The notes: generated from the letters alone by a model not told the origin. A stretch of 43,522 bases of DNA from Rhodospirillales bacterium (GCA_030746775.1 JASLLZ010000015.1:1-43522), one strand, 5' to 3'; counted from the first letter of the stretch, positions 28,500 through 36,650 are shown. Translations and numbers: made by a program.

Positions 28500-28518
28500 T
28501 CAATTGTTATATAATTGA
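28500..28518 (+). promoter_or_regulatory. Palindromic AT-rich site with perfect -10 box between mucR and the TusA-like gene
   Basis: TCAATT-GTTATAT-AATTGA is a 6-7-6 palindrome within the 51-bp divergent gap. It contains TATAAT (28510-28515) on the plus strand, 10 bp from ATG 28525. No TTGACA-like box is found at the right distance. MucR proteins are known to bind AT-rich sites and often their own promoter, so this is a natural autoregulatory operator candidate (inference). Confidence 0.5.
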
Positions 28519-28524
28519 CGATGC

Positions 28525-28824
28525 ATGGCGGTGCAAGAACTTAACATGAGAAATATTTCAAAAGTCGGTATGACACGGGGTGTTGATCTCTTTCTAGATA
28601 TAACACAAGAAGTCTGTCCACTTACGTTCGTCAAGACCAAACTTCTGCTCGAACGCATGGCGCCGGGGCAGACCGCCGCCGTCCGTCTCGGTGGCGCCGA
28701 GCCCCTGGAAAACGTCCCCCGGTCGGTGCGCGAACATGGACACACCGTTCTCAGCCTGCAAGCGGAGGAGTCGGCCGCGCCCGACGCTGTTCATATTCTC
28801 GTTATCCGCAAGGAAGAGGTCTGA
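28525..28824 (+). CDS. TusA/SirA-family sulfur-carrier-like protein
   Basis: 99 residues with a TusA-type fold: DLFLDITQEVCPLTFVKTKL carries the CPxx motif (Cys31-Pro32), followed by LLERMAPGQTAAVRLGGAEP and VREHGHTVLSL. TusA proteins hand persulfide sulfur to partners in tRNA thiolation or other sulfur routes, using that cysteine. CPLT rather than CPxP marks a divergent branch, so the exact task is open. The start may be ATG 28525 or ATG 28546; neither has a strong ribosome site. The 5' part is richer in A and T than the 3' part. It ends 4 bp before the convergent tsaB stop. Confidence 0.85.
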   Translation: MAVQELNMRNISKVGMTRGVDLFLDITQEVCPLTFVKTKLLLERMAPGQTAAVRLGGAEPLENVPRSVREHGHTVLSLQAEESAAPDAVHILVIRKEEV

Positions 28825-28828
28825 GCGC

Positions 28829-29509
28829 CTATGCCAAGGGCCGGGTGACGGCGGGAGGCCTCAGGTAGAGGGGCGACGGCGGCGACAAGATCTGGCCCGG
28901 ACGCCAGCGCCGGGCGGCAATTCGGGCAATGACCGACGCGTCGGGTAGGCCCGGCGCCGCGCTTAGGGGCGCCGCGACGCCGGCCCCTTCCAACACCGCC
29001 ACGACCCGAGGGGCGGCGTTCCCGGCAACGATCAGCGCCCCCGCGACCCCCGGGGGCATGGAGTCGACGAGGCGTTCCGGCGCCACGGCCCGCGGCCTGT
29101 CCAGCGCATTCAGGTCGCCATCGAAGAACTGGGCATAAACGTCGGCGCGCTTGGTTTCGAGGACCACAAGCACCGTCCCGGCGCGCCGTTCGGCGGCGCC
29201 GACGCCGGCGGCCACGGCGTCGAGCGTGGTCACGCCAAGACACGGCAGGCCGGCGGCCAGGGCCAGACCGCGCGCCGCCGCCAGGCCAATGCGCAGGCCC
29301 GTGAAGGCGCCCGGCCCGATGGTCACCGCCACCAGATCAATGTCGGCGAAGCGGGCGCCGGCCTCGGTCATTACCTGGCGCACCATGGGCATTATGGCTT
29401 CGGACTGGCCGCGGTCCATCAAGCTGAAGCATCCGGCATCGACGGCGCCGTCCCGCCTCAGGACAACCGAGCAAGCCGCCAGGGCGGTGTCCAGGGACAA
29501 GATGTTCAA
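28829..29509 (-). CDS. tsaB: tRNA threonylcarbamoyladenosine biosynthesis protein TsaB
   Basis: 226 residues. TsaB is the actin-like scaffold that works with TsaD and TsaE to form t6A37 in ANN-decoding tRNAs. Family segments are NILSLDTALAACSVVL, the long helix region MPMVRQVMTEAGARFADID, VAVTIGPGAFTGLRIGLAAA (the GPGSFTGLRIG motif) and VLETKRADVYAQFF. I chose TTG 29509, preceded by GGGGGA at 5 nt; TTG 29560 would add 17 residues unlike the family. rimI, which usually follows tsaB in alphaproteobacteria, is not here. Confidence 0.92.
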   Translation of the reverse strand: MNILSLDTALAACSVVLRRDGAVDAGCFSLMDRGQSEAIMPMVRQVMTEAGARFADIDLVAVTIGPGAFTGLRIGLAAARGLALAAGLPCLGVTTLDAVAAGVGAAERRAGTVLVVLETKRADVYAQFFDGDLNALDRPRAVAPERLVDSMPPGVAGALIVAGNAAPRVVAVLEGAGVAAPLSAAPGLPDASVIARIAARRWRPGQILSPPSPLYLRPPAVTRPLA

Positions 29510-29559
29510 GGCGTTCCCCCGTTCGGCAACCGACAGTATAGTGAGTTCTGCCGACGACA

Positions 29560-29881
29560 ATGCAACCCGATAGGTTTATCGACCTTGTCGAAATCACCGC
29601 CGCCGGCCATGGCGTGCCGTTCGACCTGGCCTACGCCGGGGGCGGCAACTTCACCGGCCGGCCGGTCTTTCGGCGCCGGGCTTGTTACCCGCACGCCGAC
29701 GCCGTCCGTCTGGCCGCGGTCCAGGGACCGCGCTTGAAGATTATCGACGCCTTGCGCCCGGCGGAGGCGCACCGAATGGTGGCACGACCGGATGTTCGAC
29801 AGCCGCCGCCATCCGCTTCTCGGCGACAACGCGCTGCCCCTTGCCATGAGGGAGAATACGGGCCGCCGTCAGAAGTGGTAG
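29560..29881 (+). pseudogene. Remnant of a D-alanyl-D-alanine dipeptidase (VanX/DdpX-like), internally deleted and frameshifted
   Basis: From ATG 29560 the frame reads like the start of VanX/DdpX proteins: FIDLVEITAAGHGVPFDLAY, GGNFTGRPVF and LKIIDALRPAEA. It then changes abruptly. In the +1-shifted frame at 29774 the text continues EWWHDRMFDSRRHPLLGDNA up to a stop at 29879-29881. EWWH is the conserved motif near the C-terminus of these dipeptidases. The middle, including the SxHxxGxAxD zinc motif, is missing. So the gene has lost an internal block of roughly 70-80 codons plus its frame. Its tail overlaps the convergent mipA-like gene by 13 bp. Intact enzymes cleave D-Ala-D-Ala. Confidence 0.72.
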
Positions 29882-30663
29882 GCGATGCCAAAACCGCCAT
29901 AGAACTGGACTTCCGATCCCTTAACCGAGACCAGGGGACTGTCGGCGGCATCGCCAATCAGATAGTGGCTCTTGACCTTGCCGATGACGCTCCACGCCTT
30001 GGAGACGTCGTAGGTCAGATCGACATCAAGGCCGACGTCGTAGAAGCCGGACCCGGGGCTGTACTCCGCCAGGCCGCTGTCCGAGGCCTCGCGGGAATTG
30101 ACGCCGAAGTAGGTCTTCATCTCATTGGCGTTGATGACGGTGGTGTTGGCGCGCGCGATGACGCGCCAATCCTTGTTGATCCGCGTGCCGTAAGCGGCCC
30201 CCAGGTTGAGCCGCGCCCCCTCGCTGCTGCCGCTGACGCCGTAGAGCACTCGGGTGTCGAACTTCCAGTGGTCGAAGGCGAACTCGGCGAAGGCGCCGAT
30301 CTGGAAGCCGGGATCGACGTCGTTTATGCCGGTTGGGCGGTTGCTGTTTCCCCAGTAGTAGGTGGCCATCGGCCCGACACGGAAGTTAGGTGTCTTGAAA
30401 GCATTCCAACCGAGGCCGTCTTGTATGCTGCCGGCGCTATCGAGCGCGCTCAGGAAAGCGACGTCGCGGTATCGGATGTCGAGGACCGGCAAGGGAGCGG
30501 CAACGTAGTCATTGGCACCCTCGTACTCCGGTTGCAGTGCCACGCCGGCGCCCAAGGTGAAGTTCCAATCGCCGCCCGTCGCCGATGTCTGCTGGGCCGC
30601 CGCGCCGGCGATCGCCAGGACAAGCCAAGCCGCCGCCACGACGGCAATGCGCGATATGCTCAC
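29869..30663 (-). CDS. MipA/OmpV-family outer-membrane protein
   Basis: 264 residues. A signal peptide is clear (VVAAAWLVLAIAGAAAQQ, cleavage near residue 23). The rest alternates hydrophobic and polar residues like a beta-barrel and ends in YHF, with the terminal aromatic residue typical of outer-membrane proteins. Family pieces are GAGVALQPEYEGANDY near the N-terminus and GPMATYYWG. E. coli MipA links the murein hydrolase MltA and the synthase PBP1B; other members act in antibiotic sensitivity or adhesion. The start is GTG 30663, with GGGGAG about 9 nt upstream. It is divergent from the polysaccharide deacetylase gene. Confidence 0.88.
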   Translation of the reverse strand: MSISRIAVVAAAWLVLAIAGAAAQQTSATGGDWNFTLGAGVALQPEYEGANDYVAAPLPVLDIRYRDVAFLSALDSAGSIQDGLGWNAFKTPNFRVGPMATYYWGNSNRPTGINDVDPGFQIGAFAEFAFDHWKFDTRVLYGVSGSSEGARLNLGAAYGTRINKDWRVIARANTTVINANEMKTYFGVNSREASDSGLAEYSPGSGFYDVGLDVDLTYDVSKAWSVIGKVKSHYLIGDAADSPLVSVKGSEVQFYGGFGIAYHF

Positions 30664-30797
30664 GATCTTTCTCCCCAGGAGCTACGATCTCACGTCCATA
30701 CCCTTCCCGCAGTTGGCCGAGAAATCAAGTCTTTCCGTGTGCCGTTTGCCCGTCCCGCCGGCTACGGTTCTTGTATTTGGCGGAGGAAATGGGAAAG

Positions 30798-31877
30798 ATG
30801 CGATCCATGCGTCACGCACCCGCCAGTTGCCCGCGCCGTCGCCGGACGACAATTGTCACGTTGCGGATCGCCGCCGTCGTGTTCACCGTCCTCGCCGCCG
30901 GTGGATGGACGGCGGGCGGGGCGGCAGCGGCCGAATCGGCCGTGGTCTTCATGTATCACCGCTTCGCCGAGCCCGCCTATCCCGCCACCAACATCTCCGT
31001 CGCCCAGTTCGAGGCCCATCTCGACGAACTGGGCAGCGGCGGCTACACCGTCTTGGCGGTACCCGATATCCTGGACTCTCTGGGACGCGGTGCCGAGCTT
31101 CCCGATCGCACCGTCGGCCTGACCGTCGACGACGCCTTCCTTTCGGTCTACACCGAGGCCTGGCCGCGGCTCAGAAAGGCGGGATACCCCTTCACTGTTT
31201 TTGTCGCCACCAATGCCGTCGACGCCGGCTATGCCGGTCAGATGACATGGGACCAGATCCGCGAAATGGCGGCGGCCGGGGTGACCATCGGCGCCCATAC
31301 CGCGTCCCACCTTCACATGCCTCTCAACGACCGGACGCGCAACGCCGAAACCCTAAAGGTGTCCAACGCCCGTTTCGCGGCCGAACTGGGCCGCCAGCCG
31401 ACGATCTTCGCCTACCCATACGGCGAGGCCAGCCTGGAGATCCAAGGGCTGGTCCGCGACGCCGGTTACGTCGCCGCCTTCGGCCAGCATTCCGGGGTTC
31501 TGAACCGGTGGGACGACTTCTATTACCTGCCCCGTTTCTCCCTCAGCGAAAAATACGGCGATCTCGACCGTTTTCGCCGCGTTGCCAACGCGCTGCCGCT
31601 GCCGGTCAGCGACATCACGCCGGCCGACCCCCTGGTCACCGATGACAATCCGCCGGCCATCGGGTTCTCGGTCATGGCCGGTGTCACGGGCTTGGGCCGC
31701 CTGGCGTGTTATGCGTCCCACGAGGGCAAGGCCAGGATGGAGCGCCTGGGCGACAGCCGCGTCGAGATTCGTTTGCGAACGCCCTTGCCCGTGGGACGCA
31801 GCCGGCTCAACTGTACCTTGCCGACCAGCGGCGGCCGCTGGCGCTGGTTCGGACGCCAGTTCTACGTCGCGCCTTGA
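30798..31877 (+). CDS. Exported polysaccharide deacetylase (NodB-type)
   Basis: 359 residues. A Lys/Arg-rich start and a hydrophobic stretch (TLRIAAVVFTVLAAGGWTAG) form a signal peptide or anchor. The carbohydrate-esterase-4 domain covers about 48-260: VVFMYHRFAE, the metal/catalytic TVDDAFLSVY (Asp111, Asp112) and GAHTASHLHM (His167, His171). The last 80 residues, after ITPADPLVTDD, are an extra domain I do not recognise. CE4 enzymes remove acetyl groups from peptidoglycan, chitin or exopolysaccharide; the substrate is unknown. ATG 30798 is chosen 10 nt behind GGAGGA; ATG 30789 and 30807 are alternatives. It converges with the Bax-like gene 18 bp away. Confidence 0.88.
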   Translation: MRSMRHAPASCPRRRRTTIVTLRIAAVVFTVLAAGGWTAGGAAAAESAVVFMYHRFAEPAYPATNISVAQFEAHLDELGSGGYTVLAVPDILDSLGRGAELPDRTVGLTVDDAFLSVYTEAWPRLRKAGYPFTVFVATNAVDAGYAGQMTWDQIREMAAAGVTIGAHTASHLHMPLNDRTRNAETLKVSNARFAAELGRQPTIFAYPYGEASLEIQGLVRDAGYVAAFGQHSGVLNRWDDFYYLPRFSLSEKYGDLDRFRRVANALPLPVSDITPADPLVTDDNPPAIGFSVMAGVTGLGRLACYASHEGKARMERLGDSRVEIRLRTPLPVGRSRLNCTLPTSGGRWRWFGRQFYVAP

Positions 31878-31895
31878 GGGTAGATCGAGGCCGCT

Positions 31896-32882
31896 TTAGA
31901 TCACCGGGTCGGCGCCCGGCTCGCCGTCATGAAGGCGGGCATCGTCGAGGTGACGCAACCGGTTGACCGAAATGATCGAGCGGATGGTCTTGACGTAACG
32001 CTGGCCGCGCTCCGAATAGCGGGTCAGCCGGCCAGCCAAGGCCATGCCGTCGATGGGCCGTCCGCGGGCGCGCATGTTTGCCCGATCGCGGCGAAAAGCG
32101 GCGTAGGCGCGGTGGGTGTTGAGGTTATCGGCATAGGCGCGGACCGAATCGATGAGGGCGCCGAAGGCCTTGACCCTATGGGTTTTGCCTTTGTCGCGCT
32201 GGGCCGGCGTCATATGGCGATTGGTGGAGAACACCCACTGGCCGAACAATGCGTTGCCCTCGCGCACGAAGCGCGACGTGCCCCAACCGCTTTCTTCGGC
32301 CGATTGGGCCAGGGCCAGGGACGGGGGAATGATGTCCATGCGGTTGAGCAGGCCGTCGACGTCGCCCGGCGCCACGCCGTAATGATCGAACCGGCCGGTC
32401 AGCCACAGGCTGTCGATGGCGTCGAGGCGTTGTCCCAGGCGCATGCGGTAGCTGAGGTCCCAAACCCGCTTGCGCTGGGCCAGGGTTTCCTCGTTGATCT
32501 GTAGAATCAGGGGCAGTACGGCCTTGAAAAATATCGATTTCCGCACCCTGACCTCGCGGACCTGCGCCAGGTCGAGTGGCAGGCTGGCAAAGAATATGCG
32601 AGGCACCCGACCATTGCCGGACAGCACGGAATCAAGATCGTAGCCCAGAGTGTCGAAGGTATCCGAAAGCGTCCGTGTCGTCGCCCGCGCGATGGCGCGG
32701 TCAAGAACCGAGCCCCGATCGAGGAGCGTCCGCTTGGGCGCGATGGGCAGCGCGGCGGACAGGCGCAAGCTGGCCTTCGGCGCCGACGTGGCCTGGGCCG
32801 GCGGATCGGAAATCGTGATCCCGACAAGGACCACGATCAAGGCCGCGATAAGGACCACGGCGCCATGCTCAAAAAGCTTCAC
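31896..32882 (-). CDS. Bax-like glucosaminidase-domain protein
   Basis: 328 residues. One N-terminal hydrophobic segment (AVVLIAALIVVLVGITIS, about 8-25) acts as signal anchor. The catalytic region, about 185-300, has PPSLALAQSAEESGWGTSRF and EGNALFGQWVF, close to E. coli Bax and the FlgJ glucosaminidase family, where the glutamate in this motif is catalytic. The N-terminal half matches the Bax-specific region. The likely role is cleaving beta-N-acetylglucosaminyl bonds in peptidoglycan. The start is GTG 32882 with a weak AAGG; no in-frame ATG is close, so it is uncertain. Convergent with the deacetylase. Confidence 0.87.
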   Translation of the reverse strand: MKLFEHGAVVLIAALIVVLVGITISDPPAQATSAPKASLRLSAALPIAPKRTLLDRGSVLDRAIARATTRTLSDTFDTLGYDLDSVLSGNGRVPRIFFASLPLDLAQVREVRVRKSIFFKAVLPLILQINEETLAQRKRVWDLSYRMRLGQRLDAIDSLWLTGRFDHYGVAPGDVDGLLNRMDIIPPSLALAQSAEESGWGTSRFVREGNALFGQWVFSTNRHMTPAQRDKGKTHRVKAFGALIDSVRAYADNLNTHRAYAAFRRDRANMRARGRPIDGMALAGRLTRYSERGQRYVKTIRSIISVNRLRHLDDARLHDGEPGADPVI

Positions 32883-33088
32883 CGCCTTGCCCGGCGCCGG
32901 TCGATCGCGACCCGCGCTCCCCCTTGCCTTCGATAGAGACGATCAATGGTCATGAAAACGGCCCCTGCTCCGTTGGCGACACGAACGTATTAGCCTCCGC
33001 GCATACGTCATCCTAGCGGAACCATGGGCCGGCGAATCGGCTCGGAGTTTAGTCGATATTGTGTCCGGGTCAAGACCGGCCGTCGGTA

Positions 33089-33646
33089 TTACTCGACGGC
33101 CTGAACCTCGGTAACTTCGGGCACATAGTAGCGCAGCATGTTTTCGATGCCGTGCTTCAAGGTCACCGTCGACGACGGACAGCCCGAGCACGCGCCCTGC
33201 ATGCGCAGATAGACGACACCGTCCTCGAATCCGTGAAAGACGATGTCGCCACCGTCCTGCATCACCGCCGGGCGCACCCGGGTCTCGATCAATTCCTTGA
33301 TGCGGGCCGTCGGGCCGTCATCTCCGTCCTCGCCGGCCTCTTCGTCGGGGTCGCCGCCGAAGTCGAGGAGAACCGCCTCGCCCTGGGTGAAATGATCCAT
33401 GACGGCGCTCAGGACCAGGGGCTTCATGAACTGCCAGTCTTTTTCCCCGGCCTTGGTGACCGAGATGAAATCGGTGCCCAGAAAGACGCCGCTGACGCCT
33501 TCGATGGCGAACAGGCGCTGGGCCAGGGGCGAACGTTCCGCCGCCGCCTCGTCGGGAAAGTCGGCCGTGCCGCGCTCCAGGACCGGGGTACCGGGAAGAA
33601 ACTTCAGCGTCGCCGGATTGGGGGTGGCCTCTGTCTGAATGAACAT
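33089..33646 (-). CDS. nfuA: NfuA/NifU-like Fe-S cluster carrier
   Basis: 185 residues. The N-terminal Nfu_N domain (about 1-88) begins MFIQTEATPNPATLKFLPG, and the C-terminal NifU domain has LRMQGACSGCPSSTVTLKHG with the cluster pair Cys153-Cys156. An acidic linker (99-112) joins them. Two Nfu monomers share one [4Fe-4S] cluster, which they deliver to client enzymes; the nearby MiaB, a [4Fe-4S] protein, is a known type of client. ATG 33646 has GAGG 7 nt upstream. Its nearness to trpS and murJ is typical of alphaproteobacteria, although a universal stress protein often stands in between and is absent here. Confidence 0.93.
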   Translation of the reverse strand: MFIQTEATPNPATLKFLPGTPVLERGTADFPDEAAAERSPLAQRLFAIEGVSGVFLGTDFISVTKAGEKDWQFMKPLVLSAVMDHFTQGEAVLLDFGGDPDEEAGEDGDDGPTARIKELIETRVRPAVMQDGGDIVFHGFEDGVVYLRMQGACSGCPSSTVTLKHGIENMLRYYVPEVTEVQAVE

Positions 33647-33666
33647 TGCAATCCTCGTCCGTTGGA

Positions 33667-33764
33667 GCAAATCCCGAGCAAACGGCATCGTTTGCGACGA
33701 CGCATTTGCACAAAAAAAGTGTTAGAGCATTCTTTGTGAGCGCGAGCGATCGGAAAATGCTCTA
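33667..33764. repeat. Palindromic intergenic repeat between trpS and nfuA
   Basis: There are two nested stem-loops. The first is GCAAAT (33667-33672) with ATTTGC (33704-33709), enclosing the perfect GCAAACG-GCAT-CGTTTGC (33678-33695). The second is TAGAGCATT (33723-33731) with AATGCTCTA (33756-33764). Elements with GAGCATTTT...AAAATGCTC ends are common dispersed repeats in alphaproteobacterial genomes. A run of seven As (33712-33718) lies between the two hairpins. The remaining gap to trpS (33765-33841) shows nothing recognisable. Confidence 0.65.
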
Positions 33765-33841
33765 CCAGGGCCGCGCCGCCACGCCTCCTACATGGTCTCA
33801 AAAGGGACCCGCGTCAAGCGCCCGGCCGCCATCAGATCCCC

Positions 33842-34840
33842 TCACGGGCGCAGAAAACCGACCACGTCGTGGATTTTCTCGAGAATCGGCCGAGACAGGT
33901 CGCGCGCCCTCTCGGCACCGTCGCCGAGCACGTCGTCGATGAGCGCCGGCTCGCCCATCAGCCGCCTCATCTCGTCTTGGATGGGAACCAGTTCCGAGAC
34001 CGCCTTGTCGGCCAGTTGCTGCTTGAAGGTGGAAAACATTTCACCCCCGAAACGGGCGCAGACAGCGTCGATGGATTCGTCCGTCAGGGCGGCGTAGAGG
34101 CCCATCAGGTTGGCGGCCTCGGGCCGGCCTTCGAGGTCGGCCGGGTTGTCGGGCAGCGCGTCGGGGTCGGTCTTTGCCTTGCGGATCTTGGTCGCGATGG
34201 CGTCGGCGTCGTCGGTCATGTTGATGCGGGAATTGTCCGAGGCCTCCGACTTGCTCATCTTCTTGGTGCCGTCGCGCAACGACATGACACGGGTCGCGGC
34301 GCCGAAGATCAGGGGCTCGACCAGGGGAAAGAGGTCGGTTTCGAAATCGTTGTTGAATTTTTGGGCGATGTCGCGGGTCAGCTCAAGGTGCTGCTTCTGA
34401 TCCTCGCCGACCGGCACGTGGGTGGCTTGGTAAAGCAGGATGTCGGCGGCCATCAGGTTGGGATAGGCGAACAGGCCGACGGACGCGTTCTCGCGATGCT
34501 TGCCCGCCTTTTCCTTGAACTGGGTCATGCGGTTAAGCCAACCGAGCCGGGCGACGCAGTTGAATATCCAGGCCAATTCGGCGTGGCCGGAGACCTGGCT
34601 CTGGTTGAAGATGATGTTGCGTTTGGGGTCGATGCCGGCGGCCAACAGGCCGGCCGTCACCTCGCGGGTGTTGGCCGCCAATTCCTTGGGGTCCTGCCAT
34701 TGGGTGATGGCGTGCAGGTCGACGATGCAGAACAGGCATTCGAATTCGTCCTGCAGGCGGGCCCAATTGCGGATGGCGCCCAGGTAATTGCCGAGATGCA
34801 GGTTCCCCGTCGGCTGAACGCCCGAGAAAATGCGCTTCAT
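33842..34840 (-). CDS. trpS: Tryptophanyl-tRNA synthetase
   Basis: 332 residues, the usual bacterial length. It is a class I synthetase charging tRNA-Trp. The HIGH-type motif is [10 protein letters not shown] (His15 to Asn18), and the KMSKS motif is [11 protein letters not shown] (about residues 197-207). The N-terminus [20 protein letters not shown] and the segment [20 protein letters not shown] are typical. The start is ATG 34840. It lies 63 bp after murJ and may share its transcript. Confidence 0.97.
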   Translation of the reverse strand: MKRIFSGVQPTGNLHLGNYLGAIRNWARLQDEFECLFCIVDLHAITQWQDPKELAANTREVTAGLLAAGIDPKRNIIFNQSQVSGHAELAWIFNCVARLGWLNRMTQFKEKAGKHRENASVGLFAYPNLMAADILLYQATHVPVGEDQKQHLELTRDIAQKFNNDFETDLFPLVEPLIFGAATRVMSLRDGTKKMSKSEASDNSRINMTDDADAIATKIRKAKTDPDALPDNPADLEGRPEAANLMGLYAALTDESIDAVCARFGGEMFSTFKQQLADKAVSELVPIQDEMRRLMGEPALIDDVLGDGAERARDLSRPILEKIHDVVGFLRP

Positions 34841-34903
34841 GGTGCCGCCCCTAATGCCAAGGATGCCAACGGGGCGGTTTTATGGGGCCAAAGCCCGGGA
34901 GCG

Positions 34904-36454
34904 TCAAGCAGGGTCGCGGCGCAGGTACCGCTTGACGTCGCCGAGGCCGGTGGCGCCGGTCAGTAGCGCCGCCGCGGCAAAGACAACAAGGCCGCCCGCG
35001 ATCAGCACCGCCAAGGCCAGGGCGCGCGGCGCGAAGGCGCCGGCCAGCGGTTCGGCCAGGGCCCAAGCGCCGAGGGCCAACGCGCCCCCCATGACGGCGC
35101 TGGCCAGAAGGGTGCGCCAGGCGCGCCGGCGCAGGCGCGCATCGATGACCAGAAAACCGCGCCGGCGCAACAGCCAGGCCAGCCAACCGGCGTTAAGCCA
35201 CGCCGACAGCGACGCCCCGATGGCGATGCCGACGTGGCCGAAGAACTGCATCAAGATGACGTTGAAGACGACATTGGCGGCCATCGCCCAGGCCGCGATA
35301 CGGACCGGCGTCGCCGTGTCCTCGCGGGCGAAAAAGCCCGGCGCCAGCACCTTGATCAGGACATAGGCCGGCAGGCCGGTGGCAAAGGCGGTCAGCGCCG
35401 CCGCCGTGGCGGCGCTGTCGGCGGCGTCAAACGCCCCGCGCTCGAACAGCACCGAGACGATCGGCGCCGGGATGAGGGCCAGGGCGACCGCCGCCGGCAG
35501 GGTCAGAAGGAGCGCGAATTCCAGGCCCCGGTTCATGCTGTGATCGGCGGCTTCGGCCTGGCCGCCCTTGATCTGGCGCGACAGGGTCGGCAACAGCGCC
35601 GTGCCCACCGCCACCCCGACCACGCCGAGCGGCAGTTGGACGACGCGGTCGGCGTAATAGAGAAAGGACACCGCCCCGTCCGAGATCAGGGACGCCAAGA
35701 TGGTGCCGATCAAAAGGTTGATCTGATAGGCGCTGGCGCCGAACACGACGGGCAGAATACGCCGCCCCAGAAGTCTGACCTTGGGCCCCAGGCGCGGCCG
35801 TACCACCGAGACCGCCATGCCGGCGCGCCGGCAGTGGACCGCCAGCCACACGAACTGGACCACGCCGGCCGCCGCCACCCCCCAGGCCAGGGCGTGTCCG
35901 GCGGTCTGCATCAGGGGCGTCAAGCCGACGATGGCGGTAATCAAGGTGAGGTTGAGCAGCACCGGGGCGGCGGCGGCGGCGGCGAAGCGCCCTAAGGAAT
36001 TGAGCACGCCCGATTGCAGCGACACCAGCGAGATGAAGATCAGGTAGGGAAAGGCGATGCGCGACAACTCGGTTGCCAGTTCCATCTTGCCCGGCGTGGT
36101 GTCGAAACCCGGCGCCAGGCCGTACATGGCCCAGGGCATGGCAATCTCGATCAAGGCAATGAAGGCGACCAGGACGAAGGCCAGGACCGAAAAGGCCTGA
36201 TCGGCGAACAGCCGGGCCTTTTCTCGGCCTTCGGTTTCCAGCAGCCCCGAAAAAAGGGGCACGAAGGCGGCGCTGAAGGCGCCCTCGGCGAACAGGCGGC
36301 GGAAAAGGTTGGGGAAACGGAAGGCGACGAAGAAAGCATCGGCGATCATTCCGGCGCCCAGGAAGTTGGCGATGAGAATGTCGCGCGCGAAGCCAAGAAC
36401 GCGGCTGACCATGGTGAGGCCGCCGACGGTGACGATGGACCGGGCCAGTGTCAT
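34904..36454 (-). CDS. murJ: Lipid II flippase MurJ (MviN)
   Basis: 516 residues with about 14 membrane helices, a MOP-superfamily exporter that moves lipid II across the inner membrane for peptidoglycan synthesis. Family segments are TVGGLTMVSRVLGFARDILI, DAFFVAFRFPNLFRRLFAEG, FSAAFVPLF, and GTALLPTLSRQIKGG in the middle. The start is ATG 36454. It is 374 bp downstream of glnD; the gap holds two repeat elements. The synteny glnD-murJ-trpS is typical of alphaproteobacteria. Confidence 0.96.
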   Translation of the reverse strand: MTLARSIVTVGGLTMVSRVLGFARDILIANFLGAGMIADAFFVAFRFPNLFRRLFAEGAFSAAFVPLFSGLLETEGREKARLFADQAFSVLAFVLVAFIALIEIAMPWAMYGLAPGFDTTPGKMELATELSRIAFPYLIFISLVSLQSGVLNSLGRFAAAAAAPVLLNLTLITAIVGLTPLMQTAGHALAWGVAAAGVVQFVWLAVHCRRAGMAVSVVRPRLGPKVRLLGRRILPVVFGASAYQINLLIGTILASLISDGAVSFLYYADRVVQLPLGVVGVAVGTALLPTLSRQIKGGQAEAADHSMNRGLEFALLLTLPAAVALALIPAPIVSVLFERGAFDAADSAATAAALTAFATGLPAYVLIKVLAPGFFAREDTATPVRIAAWAMAANVVFNVILMQFFGHVGIAIGASLSAWLNAGWLAWLLRRRGFLVIDARLRRRAWRTLLASAVMGGALALGAWALAEPLAGAFAPRALALAVLIAGGLVVFAAAALLTGATGLGDVKRYLRRDPA

Positions 36455-36530
36455 GGGGACTAATTAGCCGTAAATCGTGGCGGCGAAAAGGCGCTAGATT
36501 CGTGTTCGTTGGATCACGTTGCGGTCATCA

Positions 36531-36629
36531 CCCCACCCCAACCCTCCCCCATCGCAGGGGGAGGGAGATAATTTTCCGACCTACGCCAAATCTTGCCCTC
36601 CCCCCTCGCGGGGGAGGCTTGGGGTGGGG
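36531..36629. repeat. Compound palindromic repeat between glnD and murJ, copy type A
   Basis: An outer inverted repeat, CCCCACCCCAA (36531-36541) with TTGGGGTGGGG (36619-36629), encloses two GC-rich hairpins: CCCTCCCCC (36542-36550) with GGGGGAGGG (36557-36565), and CCTCCCCC (36597-36604) with GGGGGAGG (36610-36617). The pattern, C-rich blocks flanking a hairpin, is a common type of dispersed repeat in proteobacterial genomes. The gap 36455-36828 holds only this and the second repeat; no gene is seen. Confidence 0.7.
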
Positions 36630-36650
36630 GGGCGGCCCACTGCCCTCTCC

